A stretch of 34,679 nucleotides of DNA, from contig JANQRS010000049.1 in NCBI GenBank assembly GCA_028284445.1, forward strand, positions 1-34,679, in the 5' to 3' direction. Positions 1-8,484 of this stretch are shown piece by piece. Source of the stretch: Calditrichia bacterium. Its GTDB lineage: Bacteria; Calditrichota; Calditrichia; RBG-13-44-9; J075. Position 1 is the first letter of the stretch; each line of letters opens with the position of its first letter. The notes beneath the pieces are model-generated. The model was not told the DNA's origin, made no database searches, and saw only the letters and a list, made by a program, of their open reading frames with translations. Both the position numbers and the translations under genes were made by a program.

Positions 1-94
1 GCATCAAGCATCAAGCATCAAGCATCAAGCATCAAGCATCAAGCATCAAGCATCAAGCATCAAGCATCAAGCATCAAGCATCAAGCATCAAGCA
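1..94. repeat. 7-bp tandem repeat (GCATCAA)n
   Basis: About 13 perfect head-to-tail copies of GCATCAA run from the window edge to position 94, so the true left end lies outside the window. The array ends about 115 bp before the pntAa start. Perfect copies imply recent expansion or active maintenance by slippage. A 7-bp unit changes the reading frame, but the array is not inside a gene visible here. Its role is unknown; it could alter promoter spacing or simply be intergenic filler. Confidence 0.95.
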
Positions 95-208
95 GTCAAA
101 AGTCTAACATCACCGCATCATCATAAAGAGGCAAGTAGCGTCGTGCCCGATTCCCGTTAGTATTGCTTTATCGATCTGATTCATAACTCTAATCACGGAG
201 AGACGACC

Positions 209-1360
209 ATGATTGTTGGCATCCCAAAAGAAACGTTTCACAATGAAAATCGTGTTGCATTGGTTCCGGCAGGTGTGAAAGAATTGACAAAAGCCGGATT
301 CTCCGTGGTTGTTGAGTCGCAGGCAGGGGCCAATGCCGGTTTCCCGGATACTGCCTACGAAGAAGTCGGAGCTGAGATCGTTGAGAAACGCGACGCCTTG
401 TATAAGAAGGCCGAAATAGTCGCGCAGGTGCGTGGATTGGGCGCAAATCCAGATGAGGGAAAAAAAGACGTTAAGTTGATGCGCAAGGGGCAGATCAATA
501 TCGGCTTTATGGACCCGCTGTCTTCGAAGGAAGCTGTTAAGACCCTCCAAGGAGCGGATGTTACTTCTTTTGCAATGGAATTGGTGCCTCGCATTACCCG
601 TGCCCAAAGCATGGACGCACTTTCTTCTATGGCCAATCTCGCCGGCTACAAGGCCGTTATTCTCGCGGCTGATCGCTTACCGAAAATTTTTCCCATGATG
701 ATGACTGCAGCCGGAACCATTATTGCTGCGAAGGTTTTTATCGTTGGTGTCGGCGTTGCCGGTCTGCAGGCAATTGCCACGGCCCGCCGCCTTGGCGCGA
801 TTGTGCATGCTTACGATATTCGCCCCGCAGTGAAGGAGCAGGTAGAAAGCCTTGGCGCAAAGTTCGTCGAAATGGATCTCGGCACGGCTGGCGCCGAAGA
901 TAAAGGCGGCTACGCAAAGGCTATGGATGAAGAGTTCTACGAGAAGCAGCGCGAACTGATGACGCGAGTTGTTGCCGAGTCTGATGTGGTCATTACTACT
1001 GCTGCGGTGCCTGGCCGCAAAGCTCCGATCCTGGTAACCGAGGAGATGGTGAAGGGGATGCAGCCGGGGTCGGTGGTCGTCGATATTGCTGCGGAGCGAG
1101 GTGGCAACTGCGAGATTACTGAGGCGGATAAGGTGGTCGTCAAGCACGGCGTTAGCATCATCGGCACCACAAATCTGCCCTCTGGCATGGCCTACAATGC
1201 CAGTCAAACCTATTCCAAGAACGTAACCAACTTCCTGAAGCTTCTGGCCAGCGACGGCAAAATCGAAATCAATCTTGAAGATGAAATTCTGCGCGACTCC
1301 CTTGTTACCCATGAAGGAAGCGTGGCAAATGAGCGCGTGAAGGAAGTGCATGGATTGTAA
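209..1360 (+). CDS. pntAA: NAD(P) transhydrogenase subunit alpha part 1 (PntAa, NAD(H)-binding domain I)
   Basis: This is the soluble domain I subunit of proton-translocating transhydrogenase. It binds NAD(H) on the cytoplasmic side and passes hydride to NADP+ held by PntB. The 383-residue length is usual for the three-subunit (Rhodospirillum rubrum-type) enzyme. It opens with MIVGIPKE and carries the family motif RITRAQSMDALSSMANLAGY near residues 129-148. A Rossmann GVGVAG loop follows near residue 180, then an acidic and Arg-bearing YDIRP strand end. The end (HEGSVANERVKEVHGL) looks complete. The ATG at 209 follows a GGAGAG Shine-Dalgarno. It heads a pntAa-pntAb-pntB cluster, but 285 bp of repeat-bearing DNA separate it from pntAb, so co-transcription is likely but not certain. 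A 7-bp tandem repeat lies upstream. Confidence 0.96.
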   Translation: MIVGIPKETFHNENRVALVPAGVKELTKAGFSVVVESQAGANAGFPDTAYEEVGAEIVEKRDALYKKAEIVAQVRGLGANPDEGKKDVKLMRKGQINIGFMDPLSSKEAVKTLQGADVTSFAMELVPRITRAQSMDALSSMANLAGYKAVILAADRLPKIFPMMMTAAGTIIAAKVFIVGVGVAGLQAIATARRLGAIVHAYDIRPAVKEQVESLGAKFVEMDLGTAGAEDKGGYAKAMDEEFYEKQRELMTRVVAESDVVITTAAVPGRKAPILVTEEMVKGMQPGSVVVDIAAERGGNCEITEADKVVVKHGVSIIGTTNLPSGMAYNASQTYSKNVTNFLKLLASDGKIEINLEDEILRDSLVTHEGSVANERVKEVHGL

Positions 1361-1423
1361 AGAAGTTTGATACTGGATGCTGGATACTTAATAATGCGGA
1401 TCACTTGCTAAATGCAGGTTCAT

Positions 1424-1549
1424 AAATTCCAAATCCCAACAAGAAAAATCCCAAAAGGAAATCGAAATTGGAGAGCAGAGAGTCAAATAAGTTGATCGAT
1501 GTTACCATGCGGAAGTTTTTGGCGTTTTTTCTGTTGGAATTTGGAATTT
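1424..1549. repeat. Imperfect 17-bp inverted repeat between pntAa and pntAb
   Basis: The arm at 1424-1440 (AAATTCCAAATCCCAAC) and the arm at 1533-1549 (GTTGGAATTTGGAATTT) are inverted copies differing at one base, 92 bp apart. Just before, 1369-1387 contains a decayed direct repeat of GATACTGGAT/GCTGGATACT. The block sits inside what is usually a compact operon. It could be a small non-coding repeat of MITE type or a fold in the mRNA between the cistrons. No coding potential is seen from 1361 to 1645. Confidence 0.7.
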
Positions 1550-1595
1550 GCAAAAGTCGTTTTGCCCGTAATTCATATTGATACTTGATCTTCGC

Positions 1596-1616
1596 GACCA
1601 GTCAATTGGTCAACGA
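1596..1616 (+). promoter_or_regulatory. Short inverted repeat upstream of pntAb (possible operator)
   Basis: GACCA (1596-1600) and TGGTC (1607-1611) form a small inverted repeat about 35 bp before the pntAb start. Its right half, ATTGGTCAACGA, recurs exactly in front of the hydrolase-OsmC gene at about 11488-11499. A shared 12-mer in two upstream regions hints at a common protein-binding site, but two occurrences are weak support. Confidence 0.2.
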
Positions 1617-1645
1617 GTTGTCTGAATCCAAAAGAGGAGACCCAC

Positions 1646-1963
1646 ATGGATTTTGTATCGGCACTGACGGTCTTTGTGCTGGCGATTTTTGTCGGCTTTG
1701 AGATCATCACCAAGGTTCCACCGACGCTTCACACACCGCTGATGTCCGGCTCAAATGCGATTTCCGGTATTTCGCTGGTTGGCGCAGTTTTATCAGCCGG
1801 GGGCGCGCTAGCAGCAGGTGATACCGCGTTCTCAATTCTTGGCATGCAACTCTCTCTGGCCAATATTCTTGGGTTTGTTGCCGTGGTGTTTGCAACCCTG
1901 AACGTTGTAGGTGGTTTTCTGGTAACTCATCGCATGTTGGGCATGTTTAAGCGAAAGGACTGA
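1646..1963 (+). CDS. pntAB: NAD(P) transhydrogenase subunit alpha part 2 (PntAb, membrane)
   Basis: This 105-residue integral membrane subunit forms part of the proton channel (domain II) of the transhydrogenase. Three hydrophobic helices are visible, at about residues 4-22, 36-57 and 66-92. The signatures HTPLMSGSNAISGI near residue 29 and NVVGGFLVTHRML near residue 86 are diagnostic of the family. The start at 1646 has a strong AGAGGAG Shine-Dalgarno. The stop at 1961-1963 is one base before the pntB ATG, so the two membrane subunits are translationally linked. Length matches stand-alone PntAb proteins, showing the split alpha subunit rather than the fused E. coli form. Confidence 0.95.
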   Translation: MDFVSALTVFVLAIFVGFEIITKVPPTLHTPLMSGSNAISGISLVGAVLSAGGALAAGDTAFSILGMQLSLANILGFVAVVFATLNVVGGFLVTHRMLGMFKRKD

Positions 1964-1964
1964 T

Positions 1965-3347
1965 ATGTCTCCTGAAATGGTCAATATCGCCTATTTGATC
2001 GCGTCGGTCCTTTTTATTTTTGGATTGAAAGGCCTGACACATCCACGCACAGCAGTACGGGGCAATTTCCTTGGTGCTCTCGGGATGCTGCTTGCGGTCG
2101 TCGTTACCCTGATCCAGGGAAATCTCAGCTTCACCTTGATATTTGCCGGTATCCTGGTTGGCAGCGCCATAGGCGTGCTGTTGGCAACCAAGATTGAAAT
2201 GACCGCTATGCCGCAGTTGGTTGCGGTTTTTAACGGATTTGGTGGTGCGGCATCGGTGCTTGTGGCTGGCGCAGAACTGAGCAATACCTTCAGTGAACCC
2301 GGCTTGCAAACTGCAGTGGCTATTGTTCTTTCCGGCCTGATTGGTGCTGTGACTTTTTGGGGCAGTATGGTCGCATTCGGTAAATTGCAAGGCATCAAAA
2401 TGGTGCCGGATCAGCCGGTTCGCTATCCGGGCGAGCAAATTGTCAAAGTGCTGCTTCTGCTAGGCAGTCTGGCGCTTGGTGCAGTTGTGATTGGCGATTA
2501 TACCGCTGTTTCATCTTATTGGTGGCTGGTGTTGGCAGCATCTGTGCTCGGTGTGCTGTTGGTGATCGCAATTGGCGGGGCGGACATGCCGGTGGTGGTA
2601 GCTCTGTTGAATTCCTACTCGGGACTGGCTGCCGCTGCGACCGGGTTCGTGTTGTCGAACAGCGTTTTGATCGTTGCCGGATCGCTGGTAGGCGCGTCAG
2701 GCTTAATTCTGACAAATATTATGTGTAAAGCGATGAACCGCTCGCTGGCCAACGTATTGTTCGGTGGCTTTGGCGCAGTGCAAACCACCAGCAGTGCAGA
2801 TGATGTATATGGTGGGAAGGTGAAATCGACGTCACCGGACGAGCTGGCGATGTTGCTGGATGGTGCCAGCCGGGTCGTGATTGTGCCTGGCTATGGTATG
2901 GCGGTTGCCCAGGCTCAGCACGCTGTTCGCGATCTCTATAACATCCTAGAGGCCAATGGCATTACTGTTGAGTTTGCTATTCACCCGGTAGCGGGACGAA
3001 TGCCCGGACATATGAATGTTTTGCTTGCCGAAGCGGACATTCCCTATGATAAACTGATTGAAATGGATGCGATTAATCCGACGATGCAGCAGGTTGATAT
3101 TGCAATTGTGCTGGGTGCGAACGATGTGGTAAATCCCTTGGCACGGACAGATCCGGAGAGCCCGATCGCCGGTATGCCGATTATCGATGTCGATAAAGCT
3201 CGCACCGTAATCGTCATCAAACGTAGCCTAAGTCCCGGTTTTGCCGGCATTCCCAATCCGCTTTTTGCTGCCGAAAATGCCTTAATGCTTTTTGGAGATG
3301 GAAAGAAGATGATGCAGGAGTCGGTGACAGCTCTGAAAGAAGGGTAG
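1965..3347 (+). CDS. pntB: NAD(P) transhydrogenase subunit beta (PntB)
   Basis: PntB supplies the rest of the transmembrane proton channel and the NADP(H)-binding domain III. The first ~260 residues hold many hydrophobic helices. The C-terminal domain shows the NADP-site motifs GYGMAVAQAQ, VAGRMPGHMNVLLAEA, GANDVVNP and KRSLSPGFAGIPNPLF, then MLFGDGKKM near the end. The 460-residue length is normal and all motifs are intact, so the enzyme should be functional. The ATG at 1965 is one base after the pntAb stop. With PntAa and PntAb it should use the proton-motive force to make NADPH from NADH. The following 25-55 bases hold a hairpin without a T-run. Confidence 0.96.
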   Translation: MSPEMVNIAYLIASVLFIFGLKGLTHPRTAVRGNFLGALGMLLAVVVTLIQGNLSFTLIFAGILVGSAIGVLLATKIEMTAMPQLVAVFNGFGGAASVLVAGAELSNTFSEPGLQTAVAIVLSGLIGAVTFWGSMVAFGKLQGIKMVPDQPVRYPGEQIVKVLLLLGSLALGAVVIGDYTAVSSYWWLVLAASVLGVLLVIAIGGADMPVVVALLNSYSGLAAAATGFVLSNSVLIVAGSLVGASGLILTNIMCKAMNRSLANVLFGGFGAVQTTSSADDVYGGKVKSTSPDELAMLLDGASRVVIVPGYGMAVAQAQHAVRDLYNILEANGITVEFAIHPVAGRMPGHMNVLLAEADIPYDKLIEMDAINPTMQQVDIAIVLGANDVVNPLARTDPESPIAGMPIIDVDKARTVIVIKRSLSPGFAGIPNPLFAAENALMLFGDGKKMMQESVTALKEG

Positions 3348-3372
3348 GTAGCGAATAAATTTGTGCTTTTGT

Positions 3373-3403
3373 CCTCCTGTCTGACAGTGAGATAGGCAGG
3401 AGG
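3373..3403 (+). other. Stem-loop downstream of pntB
   Basis: CCTCCTGTCT (3373-3382) pairs with AGGCAGGAGG (3394-3403), ten pairs with one G-U, around an 11-base loop. It starts 26 bases after the pntB stop. No T-run follows, so it is not a textbook intrinsic terminator. It may protect the 3' end of the transcript or assist termination. Confidence 0.5.
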
Positions 3404-3535
3404 TCTGCGCCGTTCGGGAAATCGTCGAAACAGCGTAAATTGCGCTCAACTCTTAATTTTCTTTCCCCCAAAACTAATCTATTTGCGGTTTCTTTCGATT
3501 ATAGTGTTTTGTCCCTGGAAATTTCTTTCGAAAGG

Positions 3536-3564
3536 TTGGCATTCAAGATCATTTATGTTATATT
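3536..3564 (+). promoter_or_regulatory. Putative sigma-70-like promoter for the ACIII operon
   Basis: TTGGCA (3536-3541) and TATATT (3559-3564) are separated by exactly 17 bases. They lie in the 432-bp gene-free stretch 3348-3779 before the ACIII operon. The predicted transcript would have a leader of about 200 bases; no known riboswitch motif was recognised in it. The rest of the gap is AT-rich, without a convincing reading frame. If the organism uses Bacteroidota-type promoters this match would be coincidental. Confidence 0.45.
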
Positions 3565-3779
3565 AGCAGCGGCCGCTTGTGAAGTTTGTAATTTGTTGTG
3601 ACACAAGCACAAACCCAACGACTTTGGTAATTAAAAACTACTTGTAAAAGAGAATGATTATCGTTAAGGTTCATGGATATATCAACCGCGAACCACATTT
3701 TGGGAAGCACATCCGGAAATATTAACTTACAGACTCCTTCTACTCTTGCCTGGTGTCCGTAAACTAAGGGGATATCTTT

Positions 3780-5084
3780 ATGGAATTTCTACAGCTAAAC
3801 CTGTCAGCGCCAAAAGCCAGTGACGTAGAAATCGCCAGATATGTTGTTATACTTCTTTCTTTGTTAGTAGTTCCATATTTAAGTATTCTTTTTGGTACTA
3901 CACTGCTATCTCTCGGGTTGAGTTGGCGTGGCAAAACCGAAGAAGACGCCAAGTTTACCCGGCTTTCGCATGATATGGCGGATAGATTGATCGGGGGATT
4001 TGGAGTGTCAAGCATCATGGTGCTGCTTCCAATTCTTACCATGGGGATCAGCTTCTCTCAGATACTCTATAACACCGACTCGAATATCTTCCAGTATTTT
4101 TTTCTCACATTTTTAATTGCCATTCCGGCCCTAATCCTAACAAACATGTATAAAAAGAGTTTTGAAACCCGCGACGCGAATCCGACCGGCCATTACCTGC
4201 TTGGTTTGCTGGCGCTTGGTGGTTTGAAAACGACTATCTGGGGCTTTGTCAGCTCTGTTACGATAATTACTTTCCCGGAAAAATGGCCGTTGATTCAGAG
4301 CTTGATTCCGTTGACCTTTGATTGGAATGTGGTCATCCGCTTTCTACATTTTATCGTTGCTTCATTGGCAATTACCGGGGCAGCGTTACTCTTCTTCTTT
4401 TTTCGTTGGGATGACGGCCTTGAAGATATGGACGAAGGCTACCGCAAGTATGTACGCAATTTTGGCGGTGGCGTGGCGCTTGGATTTGCCATTTTACAGA
4501 CGCTCTTTTACGTCTGGTCAATTGGTACTGTACCGGAATTTGCCAAGTCAATGTCGCTTTACGGTGTTGGTGTTGGCGGCATGTTTGTCCTCTTCCTGAC
4601 AACCTTCCTGCTCTACAAGTTGCTTAGCGAAGGCAATACCTCTCTGGTAACGCCGATCTTTGTTCTGATGCTGGGTTTTGTGCTCATGTCCCTGGTGGAT
4701 GATGGTGTTGCCCGCGACAATGCACTGAAATATCAGCATTATGCACTGGATCAGTTTAATGAAAAACGCGAAGCCGAAGTCGCTGCTGCGCGAGCTGAAC
4801 AGAGTGGGGGAGCCGTCTTAACAGGTCCGGAATACGGTAAGACGGTCTATGAAACCTACTGTATTGCCTGTCATGATTTTAATAATAAGTTGATTGGGCC
4901 ATCTTACATGTCCGTATTGCCGAAATATGAAGGCAAGCTGGATGAACTGACTGAATATATCAAAAATCCGGTGCGGGTGAATCCGGAAGAATATCCGGCG
5001 CCGATGATGAATACCGGTTGGTCTGATAACGATGCCAAAGCCGCGGCTGAATACTTGCTGGATGAATACAATAAGCGTAAGTAA
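3780..5084 (+). CDS. CydA-like multi-helix membrane protein fused to a monoheme cytochrome c domain
   Basis: About eight transmembrane helices fill residues 10-310, followed by a C-terminal cytochrome c domain. That domain has C361-I-A-C364-H365 and a plausible axial Met at 409/410 (PAPMMNTGW). The segment WNVVIRFLHFIVASLAITG, with His190, resembles from memory the CydA helix that carries the low-spin heme b ligand of cytochrome bd. Helix 1 (LLSLLVVPYLSILFG) resembles CydA helix 1 but lacks the high-spin heme ligand histidine. I infer a CydA-related b-type module without the oxygen-reducing site. The start at 3780 follows AAGGGGAT. It is the first gene of the operon, 58 bp before actA, so it probably works with ACIII and may supply the c-heme missing from the absent ActE. 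Fold and partner are inference; the heme c site is directly visible. Confidence 0.7.
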   Translation: MEFLQLNLSAPKASDVEIARYVVILLSLLVVPYLSILFGTTLLSLGLSWRGKTEEDAKFTRLSHDMADRLIGGFGVSSIMVLLPILTMGISFSQILYNTDSNIFQYFFLTFLIAIPALILTNMYKKSFETRDANPTGHYLLGLLALGGLKTTIWGFVSSVTIITFPEKWPLIQSLIPLTFDWNVVIRFLHFIVASLAITGAALLFFFFRWDDGLEDMDEGYRKYVRNFGGGVALGFAILQTLFYVWSIGTVPEFAKSMSLYGVGVGGMFVLFLTTFLLYKLLSEGNTSLVTPIFVLMLGFVLMSLVDDGVARDNALKYQHYALDQFNEKREAEVAAARAEQSGGAVLTGPEYGKTVYETYCIACHDFNNKLIGPSYMSVLPKYEGKLDELTEYIKNPVRVNPEEYPAPMMNTGWSDNDAKAAAEYLLDEYNKRK

Positions 5085-5142
5085 TACCTAGTCTAAATCG
5101 TATTTGATGACATATAAATAAGCCAATCGCAGTGGAGCAAAT

Positions 5143-5652
5143 ATGCGAAATATAGTTCCGATTCTATTGTTTGGATTTTTTGCGACGATGAGTGCGGCCC
5201 TCATGGGGTTTGGTGCATATTGGGATACGTTTGAACATGCTGAACCGCAGCCGATCGCATTTCCGCATGACACCCATGCCGGAAAGCTCGGTCTGGAATG
5301 TACTCACTGTCATACTTCCGTAGAGAAGTCTCGTTTTGCAACGGTGCCTGCCATGTCAATTTGTATGAGCTGTCATGAAAATGCACAGATCGACAGCCCC
5401 GAACTGGATAAACTCAAGGAATACTGGACAAATAAAGAACCGGTTCCGTGGGTGAGAATTCACAGCATGGCCGATCATGTGTATTTTTCCCATAAACGTC
5501 ACATCAAGGCTGGTGTAGAATGTGCGACCTGCCATGGAGACATGACGGTGGTCAAAGAAGTAAAGAAAGTTCGCACGTTTAGTATGGGCTTCTGCGTCGG
5601 ATGCCATCGGGCGAACAATGCACCTCAAGAATGCTCTACCTGTCACAAGTAA
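5143..5652 (+). CDS. actA: Alternative complex III subunit ActA, pentaheme cytochrome c
   Basis: Five CxxCH heme-attachment motifs are present: CTHCH at residue 53, CMSCH at 74, CATCH at 127, CVGCH at 151 and CSTCH at 164, the last right at the C-terminus. An N-terminal hydrophobic helix (about residues 4-23) anchors it, with the hemes on the periplasmic side. In ACIII, ActA carries electrons from the iron-sulfur chain of ActB towards the cytochrome c acceptor. At 169 residues it is compact for the family but keeps all five hemes. It lies 18 bp before actB, with GGAGG upstream of that gene, in a co-directional operon. Confidence 0.92.
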   Translation: MRNIVPILLFGFFATMSAALMGFGAYWDTFEHAEPQPIAFPHDTHAGKLGLECTHCHTSVEKSRFATVPAMSICMSCHENAQIDSPELDKLKEYWTNKEPVPWVRIHSMADHVYFSHKRHIKAGVECATCHGDMTVVKEVKKVRTFSMGFCVGCHRANNAPQECSTCHK

Positions 5653-5670
5653 TGCTATCGGAGGATATGA

Positions 5671-8484
5671 ATGAAACGACGTGATTTCCTGAAATTCGTA
5701 GGAATGGCTTCCAGTGCCAGCATTCTTGCCTCTTGTGGCGTAGAAAAGAGCTCTGAGAAGATTATTCCATACCTGGTGCCGCCGGATGTTGAGGACTATA
5801 TTCCCGGCGAAGCAATGTATCGCAATACAGTCTGTACTGAATGTTCTGCAGGTTGTGGGGCTACCGCCAAGATCATCGAGTGGAATCCCATTAAATTGGA
5901 TGGCCAGGCTGGTCACCCTCTGAACGACGGCGCACTTTGTATGCGTGGACAGGCCTCTCTGGTTCGCCTGTATCATCCGAATCGATTAAGCAATCCGCGG
6001 ATTCGCAAAGGCGGCGCGCTTGAGGATGTTAGCTGGGATGAAGCGATTAAGTTTGTGCGTGACGGCCTCAGCAAAGCCAATTCTTCTGGTAAGAAGAGTG
6101 TTTACCTGGCTGGACAAACAACCGGTTCGCTTTCAACGTTGCTGGATAGCTTCGCATCGCAGAGCGGGGTTGAAAGATTGCCGGCTTATGAAGCGTTTTC
6201 ACACGCCAATCTGCGCCGGGCAAATTCAATTCTCTTTAATATTAATGATATTCCCGGTTACAAGATTGACGAATCCGACTACCTGCTTTCTGTCGGTGCC
6301 GACCTCATCGAAACCTTCCTGAATCCTGTAAGCAATAGCCAACAAATCTACAAAGCCCGCAAGGGTGGCCACTTTACCTGGGTGCACGTCGAGCCGGCGA
6401 TCTCATTGACCGGTTATAAGGCGGATGAACGCAAGACCGTTAAGCCGGGTGGCGAAAGTTCACTGCTACTCTTTTTGCTAAACTATATGGTTTCTAACGG
6501 CCTTGGCAAGAACGCACTCAGCAGTAATCTGCGAGATGGGCTCCCATCCATCTCGATGGGCCAAGCTGCCAGCGCGACCGGATTGTCGGAAGACGATCTC
6601 AATCATATGGCTCAGGCTTTTGCCCAGGCGAAGCATCCGCTCTTGATTGTTGGCGGCAGCGCAACGTCGCAGGATGGCGGATTGTCGACCGCAGTCCTGG
6701 CCGGAATGATCCAGTGGGTCAGCGGCATGATCGGCACGACGGTTGATTTTAACAACGCTGAGGGCATGAACAATGTCGGTTCTTTACTGGATATAAAGAA
6801 TCTGGCTGATCGCTTGAATGGCAATCAAATTGGCGTTGCCTTTATCGCACGGACCAATCCTTTGGCGACAGTTCCGGCAAGCATGAAGCTGGCCGAGAGC
6901 CTTGGCAATGCGGCCATGCGAGTGGTGATGACCGATTTTGATTCCGAGCTGACCGAGATGGCGGATGTGATTCTGCCGCTTTCGAATGGCATGGAATCCT
7001 GGGGCGATGTTGCTGCCAGCACAGCAGTCACTTCGGTGATGAAACCTGTGGTTTCGAAACTCTACGATACCCTCAGTGAAGGCGATATCCTGATGAAGCT
7101 GATGGGACAGGCCGAAGACTATGGTACCTGGCTGCAAAGTCAGTGGAAAGACGTGCTTGGCGTCAGTGATGTTGATGCCCTCATCAAAAAAGGATATGCA
7201 GATACTGGCTATTCAGCCGGAAATATTACTATGAATGCAAATGCAGCCCAGTCTTTTGTGAGTGGCAATAAGCTCACGGGTGCGGCTGCTGCCGGTGGTG
7301 TGCTCTACGCTGTGCCCTCAATCCGGGCGTTTGATGGCCGCAGCACTGACATTCCGCTAACCACTGAAATTCCCGATCCACTTTCAACTGTCAGCTATGG
7401 CAACTATGTGTCGGTTTCCGAAGCCGCCAACGTTGGCGAAGTGAATCCTATTCTTAAAGACTATCCGGTTGTCAGCGTGGAAGGCAAGGGCGCGTCGATG
7501 GAATTGCCTGCGTTTGTTCAGCCACATATGCCGGAGAATGTAGCGACTATTCAATTCCATCAGCTTGACAAAAGCATGCTCACGATGGATAGCAACACCG
7601 GTGAATTGATTACGCGAGTGGATGGCGCATCGGTTAATGCAACCGGACGCACAACCAAGCTGTCGGCGCTGGCCGGTGGTTTTGATCAGCAGCATCGTCA
7701 ATTGATTCCCAAGCCTGGTGATCATCATCATGAAGGCGAATTCGAGATCGGTCAGACCCTCTATCCGGAAATTAAGTATGAGACCTATCGTTGGGGAATG
7801 CACATCGATCTGGAATCTTGCACCGGCTGTGAGGCTTGTGTCGCTGCTTGCTATATTGAGAATAATATCCCTGTAACCGGCGAAGATCAACACTTGATGG
7901 GACGTGAAATGTCCTGGATCCGGATACAACCTTATTATAATGAAGATGGGACGATGGATAGCTTGGTGATGATGTGTCAGCAGTGTGGCACCGCGCCTTG
8001 TGAAAATGTCTGTCCGGTTTACGCGACCTATCACAACGACGAAGGCCTGAATGTCATGGTCTACAACCGTTGCGTAGGAACACGCTACTGTCACAATAAC
8101 TGCCCTTACAAAGTGCGTCGCTTCAACTATTTTGATTGGACTGATGAAGGTGCCTGGGCGGAGCCGATGACGCGGATGCTCAACCCGGACGTATACGTAC
8201 GTCCGAAAGGTGTGATGGAAAAATGTACTTTCTGTCTGCATCGCATTCGCTCCGGTAAGGACTTCGCGAAAGATGAAAACCGCGATGTGCGTGACGGTGA
8301 AATTCAAGTTGCCTGTCAGCAGGCTTGTCCGACCAATGCCATTACGTTTGGTAACCTGAAGGACAAAAATTCTGAAGTCTATAAGAAGTCGCAAATGGAC
8401 AAGAACTTCAAGGTGCTCGAGCTCTTGGGTACCAATCCTGCGATAACCTATTCTACCAAGGCGAACAAGGAGGAGCACGCGTGA
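5671..8484 (+). CDS. actB: Alternative complex III subunit ActB (molybdopterin-like plus 4-cluster iron-sulfur protein)
   Basis: Residues 1-23 combine a twin-arginine motif (RRDFLK) with a lipobox ending at Cys22, so the protein should be Tat-exported and lipid-anchored. Residues ~45-640 form a molybdopterin-oxidoreductase-like domain; a Cys55-x2-Cys58-x3-Cys62 motif with Cys90 (LCMRGQ) is retained. Known ActB proteins do not use molybdenum. Residues ~700-920 are the ferredoxin-like domain with four cysteine groups. These begin at Cys717 (CTGCEACVAAC), then CQQCGTAPCENVCP, CVGTRYCHNNCP and CTFC...CQQACP. These clusters relay electrons from quinol oxidised at ActC to the ActA hemes. The length (937) is usual for the fused form. 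The stop overlaps the actC GTG start by four bases. Confidence 0.95.
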   Translation: MKRRDFLKFVGMASSASILASCGVEKSSEKIIPYLVPPDVEDYIPGEAMYRNTVCTECSAGCGATAKIIEWNPIKLDGQAGHPLNDGALCMRGQASLVRLYHPNRLSNPRIRKGGALEDVSWDEAIKFVRDGLSKANSSGKKSVYLAGQTTGSLSTLLDSFASQSGVERLPAYEAFSHANLRRANSILFNINDIPGYKIDESDYLLSVGADLIETFLNPVSNSQQIYKARKGGHFTWVHVEPAISLTGYKADERKTVKPGGESSLLLFLLNYMVSNGLGKNALSSNLRDGLPSISMGQAASATGLSEDDLNHMAQAFAQAKHPLLIVGGSATSQDGGLSTAVLAGMIQWVSGMIGTTVDFNNAEGMNNVGSLLDIKNLADRLNGNQIGVAFIARTNPLATVPASMKLAESLGNAAMRVVMTDFDSELTEMADVILPLSNGMESWGDVAASTAVTSVMKPVVSKLYDTLSEGDILMKLMGQAEDYGTWLQSQWKDVLGVSDVDALIKKGYADTGYSAGNITMNANAAQSFVSGNKLTGAAAAGGVLYAVPSIRAFDGRSTDIPLTTEIPDPLSTVSYGNYVSVSEAANVGEVNPILKDYPVVSVEGKGASMELPAFVQPHMPENVATIQFHQLDKSMLTMDSNTGELITRVDGASVNATGRTTKLSALAGGFDQQHRQLIPKPGDHHHEGEFEIGQTLYPEIKYETYRWGMHIDLESCTGCEACVAACYIENNIPVTGEDQHLMGREMSWIRIQPYYNEDGTMDSLVMMCQQCGTAPCENVCPVYATYHNDEGLNVMVYNRCVGTRYCHNNCPYKVRRFNYFDWTDEGAWAEPMTRMLNPDVYVRPKGVMEKCTFCLHRIRSGKDFAKDENRDVRDGEIQVACQQACPTNAITFGNLKDKNSEVYKKSQMDKNFKVLELLGTNPAITYSTKANKEEHA

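Noticed and set aside
3373..3403. Intrinsic terminator after pntB.
   Set aside because: The stem is strong but no T-run follows on the plus strand, so it is listed only as a stem-loop.
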